The notes below the pieces were generated by a model, which saw only the letters and a list, made by a program, of their open reading frames with translations, made no database searches and was not told the DNA's origin. A DNA stretch of 64,000 nucleotides from JALOLG01 sp963722415 (GTDB lineage Bacteria > Actinomycetota > Acidimicrobiia > Acidimicrobiales > Ilumatobacteraceae): the NCBI GenBank assembly GCA_963722415.1, contig CAVRNI010000035.1, forward strand, positions 94,741-158,740, in the 5' to 3' direction. Positions 16,907 through 24,059 of the stretch are shown one piece after another. A program made the translations under genes and the position numbers. Every line of letters begins with the position of its first letter. Position 1 is the first letter of the stretch.

Positions 16907-17203
16907 ATGTGCGAACTGTGTGAGGCGGCCCGGCTGACGGTTTGGTATTACGAAGATGACGAGTGCTGGATCGCCGAATGCGAACTTTGTGCGGTGCCGA
17001 TGGTTGTCTGGCGACCGCATGACGCAAACCCCGACGACACCGTGAAGTCACGACTCTGGGAACGTCTTGCGATCGTGGTCACCGAGCACTACGGCTTCGA
17101 TCACTACATCGATGACAACATGCGATCGATTCCCGATCACTATCACGCACACGCTCGCCCACGGGGTGGCTTCTTCGGGCGTGGTCCGATTCGGCGGGAA
17201 TGA
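16907..17203 (+). CDS. Small Cys-pair (probable zinc-binding) protein of unknown function
   Basis: A 98-residue protein I do not recognise. It opens MCELCEAARLTVWYYEDD and repeats CELC at residues 24-27 (WIAECELCAVPMVVW), so two C-x-x-C pairs about 20 residues apart could hold zinc. Later it has SIPDHYHAHARPRGG with three His residues, and a basic tail. It has no signal peptide or membrane helix. The ATG is preceded by TACAGT 8 nt upstream, the same leaderless promoter pattern as its neighbours. It stands alone between trpA and fabZ; local base composition is lower in GC than nearby genes. Confidence 0.7.
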   Translation: MCELCEAARLTVWYYEDDECWIAECELCAVPMVVWRPHDANPDDTVKSRLWERLAIVVTEHYGFDHYIDDNMRSIPDHYHAHARPRGGFFGRGPIRRE

Positions 17204-17439
17204 TCAATGGCGAAAATCAGCAAGGCTTGACGTAATGCATTTGGACCTCCTCAGGGACGTAGGACAACCGTCTGCGGTGCTTACCCTAACACGCAGAGTG
17301 ACCGATCTCACGAACCGGAGAGAAATGCTTGCGGAATCGGAGAGACCGGGTGGTAGAACCCGTGGTCGGGACGTGTAGGACGGCGTTCGGGCGCGCCCAA
17401 AACCCCCCGCGATGCACCCGCCCGGCGTAGATTCCCGCG
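17204..17439. other. Intergenic region before fabZ
   Basis: I see no gene in this 236-bp stretch. Its only clear signal is TAGATT at 17428-17433, a -10 box 6 nt before the fabZ ATG. It is less GC-rich than its surroundings. Confidence 0.5.
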
Positions 17440-17856
17440 ATGGATCCGACGACCTGGTTGCCGCATCGACCGCCGTTCCTGTTCGTCGACGAGGTCCTCG
17501 ACGTCGTACCCGGACAATCGGCTCGAGGGCGCTGGTCGCTGACCGGTGACGAGTGGTTCTTCGCCGGTCACTTTCCCGGTCGGCCGACCTTGCCCGGGGT
17601 GCTGATGTGCGAGGCGATCGCTCAGGTCGGCGCCGTCGCCGTGTTGCAGGACGAACGCTTCTCCGGTCGGTTGCCGTTGTTCGGCGGCCTCGACAAGGCG
17701 CGGTTCCGGCGCCAGGTCGGTCCCGGCGACGAGCTCATCCTCGAATGCGAGCTCGGCCGATTGTCGACGCGAGCGGGCAAGGGATCCGGGCGGGCGCTGC
17801 TCGACGGCGCCGTCGCGTGCGAGTGCGAACTGCTCTTCGTCGTCGTCGACGCGTGA
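17440..17856 (+). CDS. fabZ: 3-hydroxyacyl-ACP dehydratase FabZ
   Basis: FabZ dehydrates 3-hydroxyacyl-ACP in fatty-acid elongation. The 138-residue hot-dog protein carries LPHRPPFLFVDEV, then the active-site helix with His44 and Glu58 in FAGHFPGRPTLPGVLMCEAI, and GGLDKARFRRQVGPGDEL. Length is normal. It converges on the fabF end of the fab operon with 6 bp between the genes, so it is transcribed separately from fabD-H-G-acpP-fabF. The start has a TAGATT box 6 nt upstream. Confidence 0.93.
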   Translation: MDPTTWLPHRPPFLFVDEVLDVVPGQSARGRWSLTGDEWFFAGHFPGRPTLPGVLMCEAIAQVGAVAVLQDERFSGRLPLFGGLDKARFRRQVGPGDELILECELGRLSTRAGKGSGRALLDGAVACECELLFVVVDA

Positions 17857-17862
17857 GCTGAG

Positions 17863-19051
17863 TCAGCTCGCCGGTGCGATCACGACCGAGCCGTTGTGAC
17901 CGCCGAAGCCGAAGTTGTTCGAGATCGCCGGACCCGGTTCCCATGACCGCGGTTCGCCGATCACGAGATCGAGCCCGAACTCGTCGGGGACGACCTTGGT
18001 GTTGGCGGTCGGAGGGAGCAATCGATGTTGCATCGACAGGAGCACCGCGGCCGCCTCGAGCGCGCCGGCTGCTCCGAGCGCGTGGCCCGTCACGCCTTTC
18101 GTGGAGGTGACAGGGACGTTCCCCGCGCCGAACACCTCGAGCACCGCGGCGGCCTCGGCCGCGTCGTTCAGCGGTGTCGACGTCCCGTGCGCGTTGACGT
18201 GCTTGATGTCGGACGGTTGCAAGCCGGCGTCGGCGAGGGCCAACCGCATGCACGCGATCGCACCGACGCCGCCCGGCGCGGGCGCGGTGACGTGGTGGGC
18301 GTCGGCGTTGCTGGCCGATCCGAGGATCTCGCCGAGGATCGTCGCGCCACGCGCGTTTGCCGCCTCCCACTCCTCGAGCACGAGGACGGCTGAGCCCTCG
18401 CCCATCACGAACCCGTCGCGATCGGCGTCGAACGGGCGACTCGTGCCCGACGACGACAGCGCGGTCATGTTCCCGAAGCCGGCCATCGACGTCGGCGTGC
18501 TCGCCGCCTCGGTGCCGCCCGTGACGACCGCGTCGGCGAGTCCCCAGGCGATGAGGCGGGCGGCGTACCCGATGGCGTGCGTTCCTGCCGCGCACGCGGT
18601 GCAGATCGTCTCGTTGGGCCCGTTGAAACCGAACCGCATCGAGATCGACGCGCCGGCGGCGTTCGCCATCATCATCGGCACGAGGAACGGTGACACCCGG
18701 CGCTCGCCCTTCTCGATCCGGATCGCGACCTGCTCCTCGAGGGTCTGGATGCCACCGACGCCCGTCCCGAAGATCGTGCCGATGCGCGAGGCGATCAGCT
18801 GATGGGCGCCCGGACTGGTCGATCGCCTCCGTTGCCGCGGCGATCGCATACTGCTCGCTTCGATCAGCGCGGCGGGCGTCCTTCGGCGAGTCGTAGTAGG
18901 GCGACGGATCCCAATCGTCGATGACCGTCGCGCGGATGCCGCCGGTGAGCCCCGGGCCGAGCAGACCCGACCAGAACGCGTCCTTGCCGACGCCGCACGG
19001 GGCGACGACTCCGAGACCGGTGACGGCGATCCGCCGGCCGCGGCCCTCCAT
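17863..19051 (-). CDS. fabF: Beta-ketoacyl-ACP synthase II (frame break near 18808)
   Basis: KAS II elongates acyl-ACP with malonyl-ACP. The thiolase-fold protein (about 395 residues corrected) starts RRIAVTGLGVVAPCGVGKDAFW. It has the catalytic Cys in ETICTACAAGTHAIGY, the first His in VNAHGTSTPLNDAAE and the second in KGVTGHALGAAG, and ends in SNNFGFGGHNGSVV. The frame is broken at GGGCGCCC (18806-18812): removing one base joins EAIDQSG to AHQLIASRIGTIFGTG. The ATG overlaps the acpP stop (TGATG). Last gene of the minus-strand fab operon. Confidence 0.95.
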
Positions 19052-19287
19052 CAGAGCTTGCCGGCGACCAGCTCGTACGCCTGGCCGACCGTCTCGATTC
19101 CCTCGAGCTCTTCTTCGGGCACCGACACGTCGAACTCCTCCTCGAGCGCCATCACCAGTTCGACGAGGTCGAGGCTGTCGGCGTCGAGATCGTCACCGAA
19201 CTTGGCGTCGGGAACGACTTGGTCCTCGGGGACCGAGAGCACCTCGACGGCGCATTTGCGGAAGCGGGCAAACAGTGCTTGATCCAC
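19051..19287 (-). CDS. acpP: Acyl carrier protein
   Basis: A 78-residue ACP with the phosphopantetheine attachment Ser38 in DDLDADSLDLVEL, followed by the acidic helix MALEEEFDVSVPEEE. The GTG at 19287 is chosen: it has a GGAG-type ribosome site just upstream (GAGGAGTCC) and gives the standard ACP length; a longer frame upstream adds 27 unrelated residues. It sits between fabG and fabF, the common arrangement. Confidence 0.95.
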   Translation of the reverse strand: MDQALFARFRKCAVEVLSVPEDQVVPDAKFGDDLDADSLDLVELVMALEEEFDVSVPEEELEGIETVGQAYELVAGKL

Positions 19288-19364
19288 TGGGACTCCTCGT
19301 TGTGGCGGTGTGCGGAATGAAAAGTCTGGCACAGGAACGTCGCGACTCCACCGGTCGACCAAAT

Positions 19365-20072
19365 TCAATGTCCCATGCCGAGGCCGCCGTCGACGGGGAT
19401 CAACGCGCCGGTGATGTAGGCGGCGTCGGCGGAGGCGAGGAACTGGACGACCCCGGCGATCTCGTCGGGTTCGGCAACACGCGCGAGCGGTACGGCGGCG
19501 GTCAGCTCGGCGAGGCGCTTCTCGCCGAGCGCGGCCGTCATGTCTGTGGCGACCGGTCCGGGCGCGACGACGTTGGCGGTGATGCCGCGCGAGCCGAGCT
19601 CGCGAGCGATCGAGCGGGCGAGGCCGACGAGCCCAGATTTGGATGCCGCGTAGTTCACCTGACCGGCCGAGCCGAGGAGACCGACCACCGACGACACGAA
19701 CACCATCCGTCCCTTGCGGGCGCGGAGCATGCCATGCGCGGCGCGCTTGGCGACCCGGTAGGCGCCGGTGAGGTTGGCATCGACGACGTCGGCGAAGTCG
19801 GACTCGCTCATCCGCAACAACAGCCCGTCGCGGGTGATGCCCGCGTTGGAGACGAGCACCTCGACCGACCCGCCGAACTCGGCCTCGACGGCACCGAACG
19901 CCGCATCCACGTCGTCGGCGGACGTCACATCACACTTGACTCCGAAGAGACCGGCCGGCGCGGTCGACGAGTTGTACGTCACCGCGACGTGATCGCCGAG
20001 CGCCTTGAAACGCTCAGCGCACGCCAGCCCGATGCCTCGCGAGCCGCCCGTGACGAGGACGACTCGGCTCAC
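19365..20072 (-). CDS. fabG: 3-oxoacyl-ACP reductase FabG
   Basis: SDR-family reductase of 235 residues, using NADPH to reduce 3-oxoacyl-ACP. The cofactor motif is LVTGGSRGIGLA, the core has VSNAGITRDGLLLRM, and the catalytic residues are Ser in VFVSSVVGLLGSAGQ and Tyr/Lys in NYAASKSGLVG. It ends ITGALIPVDGGLGMGH, typical of FabG. The GTG start overlaps the fabH stop (GTGA). Separated from acpP by 77 bp. Confidence 0.95.
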   Translation of the reverse strand: MSRVVLVTGGSRGIGLACAERFKALGDHVAVTYNSSTAPAGLFGVKCDVTSADDVDAAFGAVEAEFGGSVEVLVSNAGITRDGLLLRMSESDFADVVDANLTGAYRVAKRAAHGMLRARKGRMVFVSSVVGLLGSAGQVNYAASKSGLVGLARSIARELGSRGITANVVAPGPVATDMTAALGEKRLAELTAAVPLARVAEPDEIAGVVQFLASADAAYITGALIPVDGGLGMGH

Positions 20073-21022
20073 CCGGCGTCCCCACCCCACTTCAGGATCG
20101 CGCTCGCGGCCGTCATCCCGCCGCCGAAGCCGACGAGCAGGACGAGGTCGCCGCTCGCGACGCGGCCGTTCTCGAGCGCATCGGCGAGCGCGAGCGGGAT
20201 CGATGCCGACGACGTGTTGCCGGTGCGCTCGATCACGACCGCGGCACGCTCGATCTCGATGCCGAGCCGGTCGCAGGCGGCCTGGATGATGCGGATGTTG
20301 GCCTGGTGGGGCACGATCAGCGCGATGTCGTCGGCGGTGACGCCGGCGTGTTCCATCGACTTGGTCGCCGAGTCGACCATGATCCGAACGGCGCGCCGGA
20401 AGACCTCTTTGCCTTCCATGTGGATGAAGCCGCCGACGTCGGCGTACAACAGCGAGCCGAGCGATCCGTCGGCATCGAGGTCCCAGCCGAGCAACTGGCC
20501 GCGGCCCGGTACCGACTCGATCACGACCGCGCCGGAGCCATCGGCGAACAGGGGAGCGGTCGCGCGGTCGTCCCAGTCGGTGATGCGCGACAGCGTGTCG
20601 GTGCCGATCAGCAGCACCTTGTCCGCGCCCATGGCGATCAGTCCGTGCGCGGTCACGAGCCCGTACATGAATCCCGAGCAGGCGGCGTTGACGTCGAAGG
20701 CGCCACAACGCAGTCCGAGCTCGTGCTGCACGGCCGCGGCGTTGCCCCACTGGCGGTCGGGCGTCGTGGTGGCGAGCACGACGGCATCGATCTCCGACGG
20801 GTCGAGGCCCGACATCTCGAGCGCGGCCCGTCCCGATTCGATCGAGAGGCCGACGGTCGTGCCGCCGATCCTGCGCTCGCGGATGCCAGTGCGAGCGACG
20901 ATCCACTCGTCACTCGTGTCCATCGTCTCGGCAAGCTCGTGATTCGTGATCACCTTGTCCGGGAGCGCGGTACCCCACCCCGAGATGACTCCACCTCTCG
21001 CCCCTGGTCGGATCGCTGGCAT
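20069..21022 (-). CDS. fabH: Beta-ketoacyl-ACP synthase III
   Basis: KAS III starts fatty-acid synthesis by condensing an acyl-CoA primer with malonyl-ACP. The 317-residue protein has Cys115 in FDVNAACSGFMYGL, the His in ALIVPHQANIRI and the Asn in RTGNTSSASIP, the complete triad, plus DTSDEWIVARTGIRERR near the N-terminus. Primer preference (straight or branched) is not predictable. It lies 27 bp downstream of fabD. Confidence 0.95.
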   Translation of the reverse strand: MPAIRPGARGGVISGWGTALPDKVITNHELAETMDTSDEWIVARTGIRERRIGGTTVGLSIESGRAALEMSGLDPSEIDAVVLATTTPDRQWGNAAAVQHELGLRCGAFDVNAACSGFMYGLVTAHGLIAMGADKVLLIGTDTLSRITDWDDRATAPLFADGSGAVVIESVPGRGQLLGWDLDADGSLGSLLYADVGGFIHMEGKEVFRRAVRIMVDSATKSMEHAGVTADDIALIVPHQANIRIIQAACDRLGIEIERAAVVIERTGNTSSASIPLALADALENGRVASGDLVLLVGFGGGMTAASAILKWGGDAG

Positions 21023-21049
21023 GTTCGTTCCCCTTTGCTGTGAATCCCG

Positions 21050-22222
21050 TCAGCTCGTCCGCAACCAAGCGATCGGCTGACGCGGCATGACGCGTTCGGT
21101 GTCGACGGCGATGTAGCTCTGTAGCACACCGTCGAACGGCGACCTGACCTCGTGGTCGCCGACGTGACCCAGCACGGTACCGACTTCGATTCTTTCTCCG
21201 TTGCCGAGGCCGAGCGGCGTGAAGATCCCCGCCGCCGGACTGACGACGAGGCGCTCGACGGCGAACAGGTGCTCACCCTGGACCACGGCGCCCTGCGTCG
21301 GGACCGCCATGCCGACCCACTCGAGCAGCTTGTCGAGGTCCTCCGGCGTCGAGACCGAGATCGTGCGACTGCCCTCGATCGAGCGCTTGGCCATGCCGGT
21401 GAGCACCCGACCGGGGCCGAGCTCGGCGAAGTCGGTGACGCCGAGCTCGGCGAGCTCGAGCAAGCAGTACTTCCATCTGACGGGGCTCGACAGCTGTGCC
21501 GAGAGCAGCGCCGACCACTCCTCACCCTGATCGTGAGCGAGGGCGTCGACGTTGGAGATGATCGGGATCTCGGTGTCGCGGACATCGGCGGCGGCGATGG
21601 CTTCCCGCAAGCGCTCCCTGGCCGGCGCCATGTACGGCGTGTGGAACGCGCCCGACACCGGCAGCGACATCACCCGCGTCGCGCCGAGCCCCTGCGCGAG
21701 CGCGGACGCGGCGTCGACACCGACCCGTGACCCGGCGATCACGACCTGTCCGGGCGCGTTGAAGTTGGCGATCCAGACCTCCTCGTCGGCGCGCCGGCAG
21801 GCGATCTCGACCTGATCGTCGTCGAGGCCGAGCACCGCGGCCATCGTGCCCGGACGCTCCAGGCCCGCTTCGTGCATCGCCGCCGCGCGTTCGACGACGA
21901 GCCGGATGCCGTCCTCGAAGTCGATCGCGCCGGTCGCCGACAGCGCCGAGTACTCGCCGAGACTGTGGCCGGCGCAGAAGCTGGCGTCGATGCCGATGCG
22001 TTCGACGGCATCGAGCACCATCAGGCTCGACACGAACGTGGTCAGCTGCGCGTTGCGGGTGTCCTTCAGCTCGTCGGCATCGGCGTCGAGCAACAGCTTG
22101 CCGACATCACGCCCGGTGACCTCGCTCGCCTCGTCGACCAGCTCCCAGCACTCGTGATCGATCCACGGTCGACCCATTCCTGGACGCTGCGATCCCTGAC
22201 CGGGGAACGTGAATGCGAGCAC
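21050..22222 (-). CDS. fabD: Malonyl-CoA:ACP transacylase fused to a biotinyl/lipoyl-like domain
   Basis: FabD transfers malonyl from CoA to ACP. The first ~310 residues are standard: FTFPGQGSQRPGMG, the nucleophile Ser in CAGHSLGEYSAL, LPVSGAFHTPYM with the catalytic His, and FAELGPGRVLTGMAKR. The product is 390 residues, longer than usual, because a C-terminal domain of about 70 residues follows: VVSPAAGIFTPLGLGNGERI, then VGTVLGHVGDHEVRSPFDG and PRQPIAWLRTS. This looks like a barrel-sandwich (biotinyl/lipoyl-like) fold but lacks the modifiable Lys. The GTG at 22222 has AGGCTA (TAGCCT on this strand) 8 nt upstream. First gene of the fab operon. Confidence 0.93.
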   Translation of the reverse strand: MLAFTFPGQGSQRPGMGRPWIDHECWELVDEASEVTGRDVGKLLLDADADELKDTRNAQLTTFVSSLMVLDAVERIGIDASFCAGHSLGEYSALSATGAIDFEDGIRLVVERAAAMHEAGLERPGTMAAVLGLDDDQVEIACRRADEEVWIANFNAPGQVVIAGSRVGVDAASALAQGLGATRVMSLPVSGAFHTPYMAPARERLREAIAAADVRDTEIPIISNVDALAHDQGEEWSALLSAQLSSPVRWKYCLLELAELGVTDFAELGPGRVLTGMAKRSIEGSRTISVSTPEDLDKLLEWVGMAVPTQGAVVQGEHLFAVERLVVSPAAGIFTPLGLGNGERIEVGTVLGHVGDHEVRSPFDGVLQSYIAVDTERVMPRQPIAWLRTS

Positions 22223-22230
22223 TGGAGGCG

Positions 22231-22236
22231 AGGCTA
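22231..22236 (-). promoter_or_regulatory. -10 box TAGCCT of the fab operon (leaderless type)
   Basis: On the minus strand TAGCCT is followed by 8 nt and the fabD GTG. No Shine-Dalgarno sequence is present. Confidence 0.55.
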
Positions 22237-22319
22237 GACCCAATCCCTCGCGGTGTCGCGCCTTACCCGCTGGTAACGACGGTCGGCGCGCGACCGAGGC
22301 CGCTAGCCTCGATGCGCAC

Positions 22320-22393
22320 GCCCCGGTAGCCCAATTGGCAGAGGCAACGGCCTCAAAATCCGTACGGTCTGGGTTCGAGTCCCAGTCGGGGCA
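22320..22393 (+). tRNA. tRNA-Leu (CAA) with short variable arm
   Basis: A 74-nt cloverleaf. The acceptor GCCCCGG pairs with TCGGGGC, with discriminator A and no encoded CCA. The D arm includes AATTGGCAGAGGC, the anticodon loop CTCAAAA gives CAA, and the T arm is CTGGG-TTCGAGT-CCCAG. The anticodon stem ACGGC/TCCGT has one C-T mismatch. The anticodon, discriminator and D loop all suggest leucine, but the variable region is only 5 nt, whereas bacterial tRNA-Leu normally has a long arm. A TAGCCT -10 box lies at 22304-22309. Confidence 0.8.
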
Positions 22394-22409
22394 CTGGCGA
22401 AAACCGACG

Positions 22410-22430
22410 CTGCGGCTCGCAGAGCCGCAG
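22410..22430 (+). terminator. Hairpin after tRNA-Leu(CAA)
   Basis: CTGCGGCTC and GAGCCGCAG form a perfect 9-bp stem with a GCA loop, 16 nt after the tRNA, followed by AGTTGAATTT. It may end the tRNA transcript or be a processing structure. It lies 15 bp before the next start codon. Confidence 0.6.
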
Positions 22431-22444
22431 AGTTGAATTTGGGC

Positions 22445-23041
22445 ATGGCGCGCATCGAGGGCATCGATCCAGATCAGGCCGACGATCGAACGAAAGCGGT
22501 CTTCGCGGCCCAGACGCAGCGGTGGGGCGGGCCGTTGGGTCCGCACCTCGTGTACGCCCGCCGACCGTCGATCTACCGCGGTGCGCGGACGATGTGGGGA
22601 GGCCTCGACGAGTCGGGGTTGCTGACTCCCGCGATGCACGCGGTCGTCAACCGGCGGGTCGCGTCGCTCGTCGGTTGCGTGTTCTGACAAGACCTCAACG
22701 CTGCAGTTGGCAGCGAGCAGGGTGTGTCCGACGAACAGCTGCTCGCTCTCGTCTCCGTCGACGCCGGCGGGTTCGAGGCCGAGCCGCCCGTCGACGACCG
22801 GGTCGCGCTCTTCGAGCCCGAGACTCGCGTCGCGCTGGCGTACGCCGACGCGATGACCACAGGCGACGTGTCGTACGCGTTGTTCGAACGCGTCCGCGTG
22901 CACTTCGACGACGACCAGATCGTCGAGCTCACGGAGGTGATCGCGTGGGAGAACGCATCGGCCCGGTTCAATCGGGCGCTGCGCCTCGGCTCACAACATC
23001 TGTGGCCCGGTTCGCCACCCGATCCGGACGGCGATCCGTGA
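22445..23041 (+). CDS. Carboxymuconolactone decarboxylase/AhpD-like protein with in-frame TGA (candidate selenoprotein)
   Basis: A CMD-family protein of 198 residues if the TGA at 22685-22687 is read. The frame is one and the same from the ATG at 22445 to the TGA at 23039. N-terminal to the TGA: MHAVVNRRVASLVGCVF; C-terminal: QDLNAAVGSEQGVSDEQLLA and AWENASARFNRALRLGSQHL, the standard ends of this family. The TGA takes the place of the second Cys of the redox motif G-C-x-x-C (Cys78, position 81). A hairpin follows at the distance typical of a bacterial SECIS. The alternatives are a C-to-A sequencing substitution at a TGC codon or a true nonsense mutation. Confidence 0.75.
22699..22715 (+). 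promoter_or_regulatory. SECIS-like hairpin downstream of the in-frame TGA
   Basis: CGCTGC (22699-22704) and GCAGCG (22710-22715) form a perfect 6-bp stem with the loop AGTTG. The loop starts 17 nt after the TGA, as in E. coli fdhF, and has G in its second position. The codons spanning it (GCT GCA GTT) have A/T third bases, which are rare in this genome. Confidence 0.6.
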
Positions 23042-23088
23042 CAGGTGTCCGGTCCACGGGCGACGCGACGACGTAGCCTGGCGACCTC

Positions 23089-23379
23089 ATGGCTGCGTGG
23101 TTGGTGGAGCGGAGGTTGTCGCAGATCGCGGTTCGGCTGAAGTCGTTGCGCGACGAGTTGGCGATGATCGACGAGCAGCTCGACCACTTCGCCACCGATG
23201 CCGACGACCTGGCGATCCGGGCGCTCGTCTCGGAGACCCCTGGCGCCGCGTTCGACGCCAACGACGCTCGCAAACACGCCGATGCGATGTCGCGTCATCG
23301 TGACCACATCGTCTCGACGATCGCCGAGCTCGAGCAACGCCAGGACGAGCTGCTCGACAAGCTCACGGCGAGCAGCTGA
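23089..23379 (+). CDS. Small coiled-coil protein of unknown function
   Basis: A 96-residue, highly charged and probably all-helical protein, with heptad-like patterns in LSQIAVRLKSLRDELAMIDE and DHIVSTIAELEQRQDELLDK. No Cys, membrane helix or signal is present. The ATG has TAGCCT 9 nt upstream, so it starts its own leaderless transcript. It precedes the ANTAR regulator by 87 bp; a functional link is possible but not shown. I do not recognise a named family. Confidence 0.75.
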   Translation: MAAWLVERRLSQIAVRLKSLRDELAMIDEQLDHFATDADDLAIRALVSETPGAAFDANDARKHADAMSRHRDHIVSTIAELEQRQDELLDKLTASS

Positions 23380-23466
23380 CAAGCGGTCGACGGGGAAGGC
23401 GCCGTCACACCGTTCTGATTGAATGGAGCGCTCGCCCCCATTCCGTCCCGCCGAAAGGAAGCCGAT

Positions 23467-24045
23467 TTGCCGATCCGTGTCGTGATCGCCGAAGACGAGG
23501 CCATCATCCGAATGGACCTGCGCGAGACCCTCGAGGAAGAGGGATACGAGGTCGTCGGTGAGACGGGCCGCGGCGACGAAGCGGTCGACCTGGCCCGGGA
23601 GTTGCTGCCCGACATCGCGATCCTCGACGTCAAGATGCCCGGCATCGACGGCCTCACCGCGGCCGACATCATCAACCGCGAGAAGATCTGTGGAGTGCTG
23701 ATCCTGACCGCGTTCAGCCAGCGCGAGGTGGTCGAGCAGGCGCGCGACGCCGGAGCGCTCGCCTACCTCGTCAAGCCGTTCCAGAAGAGCGACCTGATCC
23801 CCGCGATCGAGGTCGCGATCGGGCGCTTCCGCGAGCTGCGCAACCTGACCGGTGAGATCGATGCCCTCGGCGAACAGCTCGAGGCGCGCAAGACCATCGA
23901 CCGCGCCAAGGGAGTGCTGATCGACGAGTGCGGGATGCGGGAGGGCGACGCCTTCACGTTCATCCAGCGCACCGCGATGAGCGAGCGGACGAAGATGCGC
24001 GACGTCGCCGAACGCATCCTCGACGGTTCGTTGCGGCCCACCTGA
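23467..24045 (+). CDS. ANTAR-domain response regulator (PdtaR-like)
   Basis: Receiver plus RNA-binding ANTAR domain, 192 residues. The receiver has VVIAEDEAIIRMDLRE, phospho-Asp54 in IAILDVKMPGIDG, and Lys in YLVKPFQKSDL. The ANTAR part (residues ~130-190) holds LEARKTIDRAKGVLIDECGM and a three-helix end. Such proteins act as phosphorylation-dependent antiterminators on nascent RNA hairpins. The TTG at 23467 is preferred because AAAGGAAG stands 7 nt upstream and the receiver then starts directly; the ATG at 23419 is an alternative. No cognate kinase is adjacent. Confidence 0.9.
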   Translation: MPIRVVIAEDEAIIRMDLRETLEEEGYEVVGETGRGDEAVDLARELLPDIAILDVKMPGIDGLTAADIINREKICGVLILTAFSQREVVEQARDAGALAYLVKPFQKSDLIPAIEVAIGRFRELRNLTGEIDALGEQLEARKTIDRAKGVLIDECGMREGDAFTFIQRTAMSERTKMRDVAERILDGSLRPT

Positions 24046-24059
24046 TCGGCGGCGCGGCG

